Part shown: positions 56,300 to 64,000 of the stretch, piece after piece | Layout: each line of letters begins with the position of its first letter | Position numbering within the stretch: position 1 is the first letter of the stretch | Assembly: GCA_947652605.1 (NCBI GenBank) | Contig: OX393582.1 | Coordinates: 15,152,544 to 15,216,543 of the forward strand | Origin: Elmis aenea | Taxonomy: Eukaryota > Arthropoda > Insecta > Coleoptera > Elmidae | DNA: 64,000 nucleotides | Direction: 5' to 3' | Program-made: the position numbers and the translations under genes | The notes under the pieces: generated by a model | What the model was told of the DNA's origin: nothing | The model's input: only the letters and a program-made list of their open reading frames with translations | Database searches by the model: none

Positions 56300-57300
56300 T
56301 TTTAGATTTTATTCCGTATGTATATTATAATATAGTAGGTGGCATATAAAAAAAGACAAAATTCTACACAACAAACGAACAAGATTACAGTTTCTTTGCT
56401 GTTCGTTAAAAATTGTAATATATTCGTGAATAAGAGTAAATGATGTGGCTTTGAAATAAAAAAATCAATTACGACGACCATAAAATAAAGAAAGTGAATG
56501 TTAAAAAAATAAAACTGTATCAATTTATCAAAAATAAAACGAATAATGTACAATGAAATTGGTTCATCCCTTTTTTTTCGGTTTTCATAAAAACAATGAA
56601 GTACAAATCTGATTTAATATTATTGATCAGCATAAAATTTAGCAGGTTTACCAAATTTCAACCTATGCTGTATATCTAACAATAAGTTATTTTTATTGTT
56701 TTATTTATATATTATATCTGTTTTAGCAAATATATCATTAACTTAAGCTCTGATGTTGTCCAAAATTTTTGTTCATGTTTAAGAAAATAATAGTGATACA
56801 AGCAAAATGGTTTGTTTGCTAAACTTTTTGCTATGCTGATTCATGTGTGTGGGGACTAACCCCACAGCCCACACGCTAGAAGTTTTCGAAAATTACATAG
56901 CTTTTTAAGGCTTCATAATTTTGTGCAAATTTTTGAAGAAAAAAAAATGTGTTTTTAAGGTTTTATAACGACTTCATTACATCCAAGTATTTCATAATTT
57001 TGTTCAATATATTATTTAGTTGAACTATTTTATGTTTTGAATCTAAAAAAACAACTGCCACAATCAAGTTTTACTAAATTGTTATCTATTGTTTTTTTAA
57101 AAATTGAAATCAGATCTTAAACCTCGTTCATCTTCGAATATTAAAAACTTTAATGTTTTATTAAAAGATTGCAAGCATAAATATAAGTTTGCATGCTCAT
57201 GCATTTCTGTATCTTCAAGAATAATAACTCGTAACAACATTCTTTTTTTTGTAAGCAATACATGGTCGCGCACGAACGCCACTTAGCAAAAAAGAAATTT
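56300..57300. other. Intergenic AT-rich DNA, no gene seen
   Basis: Short frames at 56302-56553 (-) and 57097-57286 (both strands) are low-complexity and overlapping; no domain recognised. A lone foldback-like end (accgggtgctcgct) occurs at 57301, about 200 bp upstream of the TATA box of the next gene. Confidence 0.5.
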
Positions 57301-57506
57301 ACCGGGTGCTCGCTAAAACCAGTCATGCCTTAACCGAATCATTTTGAATCAGTTTCACTTTATATTTAAAACATGTTTAAAATAACGGAAAAAGTAATAG
57401 TCCGTTAAATAACTGGTACATTTTACTATCATTTAAGATAAACTTTCATTTAGTTTTCCGTCGAAACCACTACAACAAAATAAAGAACTTTTTATTTAAG
57501 TTTGTG

Positions 57507-57542
57507 TATATAAATATATATTCCACGCACAAACGATTCAGT
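57507..57542 (+). promoter_or_regulatory. TATA box and initiator of the secreted peptide gene
   Basis: TATATAAA at 57507-57514 and the arthropod initiator TCAGT at 57538-57542, whose A (57540) is 33 bp from the start of the TATA box, the normal spacing. This predicts a 40-nt 5' UTR before the ATG at 57580. Confidence 0.8.
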
Positions 57543-57579
57543 ATTTTGCCAATCGTTCTAGCGATAATTACAAGTTACA

Positions 57580-57594
57580 ATGAATTCCAAAGCT
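57580..57594 (+). CDS. Secreted peptide gene exon 1 (15 coding nt)
   Basis: ATG AAT TCC AAA GCT then gtaagt. The frame is too short for an ORF scan; it is supported by its position 40 bp after the predicted start site and by the phase match to exon 2. Confidence 0.82.
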
Positions 57595-60500
57595 GTAAGT
57601 ATAAACAATGGTTTATACTTTGAAAAATGGCATCATTTTGTTGTATTTTTAGATTTTCTTGGTTGTTATAGTCGTCGTATCTGTGATCTGCCAAGCTTTG
57701 GCTAATACATATCCAGTTCCACAAGGTAAGCGTATCTTTTAATTATTAATACACTAAATGAACGAGAAATAGTCTTATTATGCTTTCATTTATTGAAAAA
57801 TTGGTTGATTTTTATATGTTGCAAGATTCGAAATTATCTCAAATACTTATAATTGGTACATTTTTGAAACGTTTAAGTGGACCGTTTACTAAATACATGT
57901 TTATTTAAATTATATTATTATCCATGAAGAATTTCCTTTAGAAATGTTAGACCAGTTTCGAGACTCTCGTCTCTTCGTCAGTTACAATATTGTTTGTATA
58001 TTTATTCACACACAGCTGCAGTAGCAACGATATGCATTCCTAATGTTTGTTTAAAACTATTTTGATTTAGTTTAATGAATTTTTAATATTATTAGAATGA
58101 ACATCTCCAACATTGTTTACAATACATGACGTCATAACAGATAAAATAAAACTGTACTTAACAACATAACGTAGAGACATGCCACACACAACTAAAGTCA
58201 TACATAATTTTATAAACACTGTATGGGATGTAATTTACAAAATTAATTGTACTCTTGGTTTGTGTTATGTAGGACAAATTAAACAAGAAATAGTATACAG
58301 GGTGATCCACTTTTTTTGTGGCAGGACTTTAATAGTCGATACAAAAACTTATTTTAAAGCGAATATTCCATCTCAACATGGGTCCATAAACGCTTCATTT
58401 TAAAGATACAGGGTGTTGAAATTTTCGAAAAAATATCGATTATTTTTAGCAGTTTCCCAACCAGTAGATAAATTTAAGTTGAAGTTGTGGCACGTAAGTT
58501 TATTATTATCTGTATCAGCGCCGCCCTTAAAAGTTGCGGGGCCCTGGGCGACAATTTTTACATTATTTTTGGTATAATTCAAAGGTGTCATAAAACCTTC
58601 ATGCTAAAGGAGAATGGTTTTGTTATACAGGGTGGTCAGCTTCTTTGTAGCAAAACTTTAACAGTCGATACAAAAACTCATTTTAAAGCGAATATTCCAT
58701 ATCAACATGGGTCTATAAACGCTTCGTTTTAAAGATACAGGGTGTTGAAATTTTCGAAAACATATCGATAATTTTTAGCAGTTTCTCAACCAGATATATT
58801 TGAACCAAATTTGGTATAGAGCACCACATTGCAGGCTACCACATTCGGTGAGAATGTCAAGCCCCACAAGCAACCAGTGACGGAGTTGTAGGGGTTCAGT
58901 TTCAATAAATGTTATAAAAAAAACTAGTACGGCCCTGTTTAAAATCAAACTCGAACTTGTTTTTATGTAGAGCATTTTATTTTAAACAAAAAGCGTCTCT
59001 TGACTTTTCTTCGTATCTACCACCGTTTGGCGCGAAATTTGATTTATTTTACTTTTCTCGAGATGTAATTACCGATTTTTGCAGTTTTTTTTTATAACAG
59101 AACATGCTAATAATGAGGGAAATTAACGATTGATGATCCAAATTTTGAGCATTTACTTTGCAATTTGCAATTTTCTGCTTTTCGCAATATTTTTAGATCG
59201 AATTTGTGAGCAAATTTCGCGCCAAATGGTGGTAGATACGAAGAAAAGTCAAGAAACACTTGTTGTTTAAAATAAAATGTTCTACCTCATAACATGTTCG
59301 AGTAAGATTTTGAACAGGGCCGTTTTTTATAAAATTTATAGAAACTGGACCCCCACAACTCCGCCACTGGTTGCTTGTGGGGGCTTGACATTCTTACCGA
59401 ATGTGGTAACCTCTAAGGTGGCGCTGATACCAAATTTGGTTCAAATATATCTGGTTGAGAAACTGCTAAAAATTATCGATATGTTTTCGAAAATTTCAAC
59501 ACCCTGTATCTTCAAAACGAAGCGTTTATAGACCCATGTTGATATGGAATATTCGCTTTAAAATAGGTTTTTGTATCGTCTGTTAAAGTCCTGCTACAAA
59601 AAAGTGGACCACCCTGTATAAAATAAAATCAAAACAAACTAACATTTGTACACAAAATATTCAATAGATCTTGATAAAGTAAAAATGTTAAATAAAGAAA
59701 AGAGCTATAACAAAGGAATTATTAGGGAGCCAATGGAAATTGAAGGCACCTATCAATTCTTGTGTAAAAGGAGAGTAAGGCTGTATTTAAAAACAAATTT
59801 AAAGACTCAATTTTAATGATAAAAAAAAAGCTAAATCAATATAGTTTTAAATGAAAGTCCTTACCACTGACGATCGTTGCAAGGTTGTAGCATGTAAATA
59901 ATTAAATAAATAAGAAAGCTAAAGCTACTAACGAAAATACAAGCTTTTCTAAACTTGCCTAGTCTTTCTAGTTGTTTAAAAAAAACTTACTTTTTTGTAT
60001 AACTGATTTCCATTTAAAAATGACTTATATTACTTGAAGTTGGTGTTTCTAAAGTCATAAAAAGTAAGTTTATTATGGTCTATTCCTTAATGAAGAGATT
60101 CAAAAATGTATTTTAAAAGTTGTAGGCATTATTTGTGAATATCTGTGTGACGCATATTCCTCGCGAATCTTGTCTGGCTGGAAATTCTAGATGAACTTTA
60201 CAAAGTAACCGATTTCACTGGTCCAATGATATTCTTTATATACGTGCCAATGATTAGTAATTGCACAGATAAAGATATGTTTGCTGTTTGGAAGCTCTTG
60301 CTTTAACAATTAATTATCAACAAGTGGATCATTTAATACTATAACGCTTCTTATTGTAGTTTTTCATCGTTTTCTTCTTAATATTAAGCCTTTTTATCAT
60401 TGTGTGAAGCCATATTGTATTTATTACACAAAATTGTAACTAATGAGGATGCTCTAAGGAGCCAATTCCACGGAAAACTAGATTTACTTGAATAAAAATT

Positions 60501-60943
60501 GAGCACATCCCAACATTTCTATAGAAGTTTAAACCACTAAACTATTACCATTACGATGTAAGGTGCAAAAACAGTTGATAATTTTTTATTAATTGCATGG
60601 AAGTCTGTTTAAAATAAAATTGGCAAATATTGTTTCTCTCTTTATAACACTTTTTCATACTTCGATAAGGACCCAGTTCGTTTTCGAGAAGTTTTTTTAA
60701 AATATTTTTGTGTAATAAAGCCGAAACGTAATATAATTATGGCGTAGTCTTTTAGAAGATGTTAGAAACTAAACAATTAGTAATTAATTGAATTTTGTTT
60801 CAGGACTTGAATCTGTTCGCGACAAAAGAGATCATGGTCATGGCATTACAGGACCAGTTCATACATTTGTAAAAACGGACAAGCATGCCCACTTTAAATG
60901 GGGAGTCCGCCATCATGTAGGACACCAGTATGCTGGACGTTAA
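57580..60943 (+). CDS. Small secreted His-rich prepropeptide, 75 aa, 3 exons
   Basis: Exons 57580-57594, 57653-57725 and 60804-60943; introns 58 bp and 3.08 kb, GT-AG, phases 0 and 1. Residues 1-22 are a signal peptide: MNSKA, a hydrophobic IFLVVIVVVSVIC core, then ALA before the likely cleavage. A short propeptide (23-38) ends R35-D-K-R38, a furin-type R-x-K-R site. The predicted mature peptide is 39-75 (37 residues): DHGHGITGPVHTFVKTDK, then FKWGVRHHVGHQY. It has eight His and no Cys. It ends Ala-Gly-Arg, which after Arg removal could be amidated. This layout is typical of insect antimicrobial peptides and of peptide hormones. No named family was recognised, so function is inference. Confidence 0.85.
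57653..57725 (+). CDS. Secreted peptide gene exon 2: signal peptide core
   Basis: Acceptor tatttttag, donor caa g|gtaagc. Encodes the hydrophobic core, ALA cleavage site and NTYPVPQ. Confidence 0.86.
58298..59616. mobile_element. TA-flanked foldback (family J) in the peptide gene's intron 2, left end duplicated
   Basis: Left end CAGGGTGATCCACTTTTTTT (58298), second left end cagggtggtcagcttc (58627), right end aagtggaccaccctg (to 59616). The arms 58627-59045 and about 59200-59616 mirror each other. 58298-58480 is an extra direct copy of the left end, followed by about 145 bp of other DNA. Confidence 0.85.
59640..60800 (+). other. Remainder of intron 2 of the peptide gene
   Basis: AT-rich with no reading frame or repeat recognised. 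Ends in a polypyrimidine tract and ttttgtttcag. Confidence 0.6.
60804..60943 (+). CDS. Secreted peptide gene exon 3: processing site and mature peptide
   Basis: Acceptor gtttcag. Encodes GLESVRDKR, the whole predicted mature peptide, and TAA at 60941-60943. The minus-strand frame at 60800-61045 is a shadow. Confidence 0.88.
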
Positions 60944-61031
60944 GCAGAGAGTTTGATTGTTGTATTGATTGGTAGGATTTGGATTGTTACTGTTGACTTT
61001 TGTTATTTTTGTAGACCAAAATTTTGTACGA

Positions 61032-61037
61032 AATAAA
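61032..61037 (+). promoter_or_regulatory. Polyadenylation signal of the peptide gene
   Basis: AATAAA 88 bp after the stop codon. Confidence 0.65.
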
Positions 61038-61059
61038 ATTCTCAAAAATAAGAATCTTT

Positions 61060-62750
61060 TAATTGTGTGCTGTTATGATTTGATTTAGCGAGTTTTTGCA
61101 TTTCTTTAAATCACTGGATCATGTGGGATGTATGCCCTGCTGTTACTACTTCAACGTAATTTCAATCGTCGCGTCGTTCAAAATGGTTAGTTTGTTGATT
61201 GGTTGTCATGGTAACGACATAAACTACAACGACTGGGCTGCTCCATTTATTGTAGTAGTTTTGTCTAAAACGCAATTTTCATTAAATGTAGAAGTAAAAT
61301 ACCATGTGTGGTACATCAATGAAATTTAAAAAAAAAAATTCTATTTGATTATGTAAACAGAAAAATTGCGCCTACAAGAAAAAATAAAGTTGGCTATTAT
61401 AAAACAAAAACGAATCAACCTAGGAAAAATTGTTGATTTTATCCAATTCGACTTAAAATGTTGCTTCGGCAAAGTTCCAAACATTTGAAATATTTAGTAA
61501 ACCAAAGGAGTTAGAGACGATTTTTATAAATCGTATTTTCCGGTTTTTCCAAATTTTCTCGGATACCGTTTAGGATATTTCCAATTTGTCTGCGGATTAT
61601 TAATGAGCACCAAATTTAGCAACTGCCTATACTCTAGCTTTTATAATAAGCAAGACCTCCATGCTTACACTCGAATTTCAACCACCCTGTATAAGTAATA
61701 CAACTCACAAGAAAATCAAAAATTCATTACAACATATTGAGTTACAAAAATCCTTAGTTTGGCTGGAAAACTTTATTTGTAATTACATTTATGCACTAAA
61801 ACAAGTAAAAATGTCCTCAGAAAATCTATTAATAATATTAAATTCATTAAATATGTCTTAACCCTTGAGCTGGCGCGCCCCCTCTTTTTACACGACCAAG
61901 CGCGCAGTACCTACTTTGTCCACAGCATCTTTAAAAAAAAATAACTCTTGCATTTGATGGTATTATTGATTAATTGTTATCAATATGATTTTTTGAGTTT
62001 TACAAATACAGAAATACAATTTGTAATGATATTTCTTCATAAAACAAGTTATATTCCAATGTAATATAAATTATACATCTAAAAACCTTTTAATAGTTTA
62101 ACACACCAAATAAAAGTTGTAAAATTTTCTTTATTTTTTGAAATTACAGTCTTCAGCACTAGTGGTTTTGACATGATTTTGGCAAGAAAATTGATTGCAG
62201 AATCACGTTTCATTGTTATGTCCACATTTTTTCCTACAGAATTGGAGTAATAAAGTATTATTATCACCTTACTATTGATTTTTGAGTCAATTGGAAGTGA
62301 AAATGACACTGAAAGAATACACAAAGTCATTTACGATTAGATCTAGACACAGAGTTACCACGTTGAATTTCATAACATTGGCGTACTTTATACTCCAGCG
62401 CGCCCGCTCGAGGGTTTATTGTTGTTTAGGAAGTATTTATGTACCTTTTTTACGTTCTTAAACAATTAATATACCGTATTTTATGACACATAAGACGCAG
62501 TCTTTTTCCCAAAGAAATTCACGAAAATCACTCTGCGCCTTATATGGTAGTAATAAGTGTTTTTTTGATTTCTTATTTGCCCGTGCTATGCTATGCTAGA
62601 AAATAGGTATAGGTATCAATTTACAAGGGATTCGACTAAAATGACGAAATGTTGAAAATTGCTTCGGTTCAAGTTCCACGGTTATACTGAACAATAATTA
62701 AATTATTAATAAATATTGAGCGTAATTAGTGTTTGGCTCAATTAACAACT
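61060..62750. other. Intergenic region, no gene recognised
   Basis: Frames 61096-61329 (+) and 62079-62330 (-) have no recognisable domain or splice context. A foldback end (caaccaccctgtata) lies at 61680-61694. cttgagctggcgcgccccc (61864) and cagcgcgcccgctcgag (62396-62412) look like inverted ends of an element spanning about 61862-62415 (accctt/gggttt-type ends), giving a possible 550-bp MITE. Confidence 0.45.
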
Positions 62751-62755
62751 ATATA

Positions 62756-63080
62756 CAGGGTGGTCCACATAGAAGGGCCACTATTGGGATCTCGTAAACG
62801 GCAAGAGCTACAAAGAAGTTTAAATTAGACAAATTGTTCCCCTTTCTGAGACCTATTCAGTGATGCTCTAATGTTTAACGTTTTAAAAAAGTTTTATGTC
62901 ACGCCAGATAATAAACAAAAATCAAAATGGCCATTTTTGTTAAATCGTTAATAACTCGGTTATACTTGATGGTACAAAAATATTTTTGGGGAAACATTTG
63001 TAGATTTTTTTACTCATTGTCAGTGAAAACATTCATTTGTTTCAATATTGTATACATTCTTAGATAAATTAAAAACATGT
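62756..63080. repeat. Foldback arm with CAGGGTGGTCCACATAGAAG end, single-ended
   Basis: Preceded by TA; carries gggatctcgtaaacggcaag, as in the family A ends. No inverted right end is found before the window closes. Confidence 0.6.
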
Positions 63081-63104
63081 ATATTTTAAATCAGGGTTGA
63101 GCAG

Positions 63105-63235
63105 ATTTAAATCAATTGATTTAAATCACGATTTAAATCATGATTTAAATCAAGTGTTTTTTTTTTAAATCATTGATTTAAATCAAGTGATTTTTTTTTT
63201 AAATTATCAATTTAAATCACAGATTATATGAGTAG
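63105..63235. repeat. Array of palindromic GATTTAAATC motifs
   Basis: About eight imperfect copies of GATTTAAATCA in about 110 bp, after caggGTTGAGCAG. Two T-rich breaks interrupt it. The organisation is like the TATCGATA element at 17955. No closing end was identified. Confidence 0.75.
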
Positions 63236-63239
63236 ATAC

Positions 63240-64000
63240 AGTATAATATTTATAATAAAACAAAATTGTATTACTATTAGTAATTAAATACACGAAATGG
63301 TGAATAAACCATATCAATTTGCTCTTGTAAAGTAATATTCATTGTGGAAATGCAATAATTTAAAATACAAATGACAAGTTTTTGACGTTAGCGTAGTGAA
63401 CAGTCAGTTTTATCAATTTCCACGGCACTCTATTGCTTCAATAACGATTTGAAAAAAAATGTCGAATATCTCGAAAAGTATGAGTTTTGGGTATAGGACA
63501 TACTTAACAAAATATGAAGCTCTTTTAAAGACGAATTCGATGACATAAAAAAATACAGGGGTTTGCATTTGAAAAAATCGAGTTACGAGCTTTTGAAAAT
63601 CATGGAAGTTGCCACCTATTTATAAACACCCCTGTATGTGTGATTCAAATTTTTTCATATCGAGCGAACAGAGCAATGTTTTCTGCATGTCCATACCAAA
63701 TTACAACTCTGTATTTCAAAACAACTTCAGGAGAATTTTTTAAATAAAGACTTAAAACCTTGAATAATTTAGAAAATATTTTTTTTTTTTACAATGCCGT
63801 ATAAAAACCTGTAGTACTTTATATTGATGCAAAGCTGAAATTAAGGCAGTCAAAAATATTAAATAAAAAATAGGGTGTTGTATTTGAAATATAAAAGTTG
63901 CTATTAGTTCCAGAAAGGTGACTCACCCTGTATATTTGAAAATATTTTTGTGTTGTTTAGAAAAAACTGTATAAAATAGCATTTGAATCAACTTCATATC
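63240..64000. repeat. Foldback family B, right arm (continues beyond the window)
   Basis: Colinear with 2925-3716: gaagttgccacctatttat, tgcatgtccataccaaatta, aaaacctgtagtacttta, ttgctattagttccagaaa and gactcaccctgtatat. Confidence 0.8.

Overview
This is a very AT-rich, intron-containing and transposon-dense animal nuclear window. The gene families and the wealth of mariner, hAT, pogo, piggyBac and P-like remnants suggest an insect. A beetle is plausible, but that is inference from style and not proven. There are no prokaryotic operons, rRNAs, CRISPR arrays or recognisable tRNAs.

Layout. (1) 1-1309: the last two coding exons of an ATM kinase gene (+ strand), ending in the FATC domain. (2) About 4.25-34.3 kb: three direct copies of a roughly 5.3-5.6 kb segment, each with one intronless minus-strand gene (5783-7240, 19689-21200, 29518-30942). 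Each gene encodes a 474-503 aa tandem SIAH/SINA-like protein with two degenerate RING + SIAH zinc-finger + TRAF-like halves. All three reading frames are open. The segments and the DNA between them carry datable transposon insertions. These include two hAT elements stacked in one duplicated 8-bp target, a pogo-like MITE with another element inside it, a mariner inside a foldback inside a dead hAT transposon, a hAT MITE made of TATCGATA repeats, a P-element-like MITE with a THAP-like exon, and a TTAA-flanked piggyBac-like MITE. (3) 34.3-43.7 kb: no gene recognised; repeats, and perhaps noncoding 5' exons of the next gene. (4) 43777-53625: an eight-exon plus-strand gene for a 587-aa BTB, three-C2H2-finger, two-AT-hook nuclear protein. 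Its introns carry long palindromic elements. (5) 53.6-57.5 kb: intergenic hAT and foldback elements. (6) 57580-60943: a three-exon plus-strand gene for a 75-aa secreted prepropeptide. It has a signal peptide, an RxKR processing site and a His-rich 37-aa mature peptide ending in Gly-Arg. A TATA box and initiator are well placed. (7) 61.0-64.0 kb: intergenic with repeat fragments.

The genes do not form a pathway. ATM is a DNA-damage kinase, the BTB protein a likely chromatin or transcription factor, the SIAH-like proteins an expanded possible ubiquitin-ligase-derived family, and the small peptide a candidate antimicrobial or signalling peptide. The strongest novelty candidates are the triplicated tandem-SIAH family lacking key RING ligands, the processed His-rich peptide, and the array-bearing MITEs. 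Several dozen kilobases are explained by TA-flanked foldback elements with long inverted arms and CAGGGTG or CCGGGTG ends.
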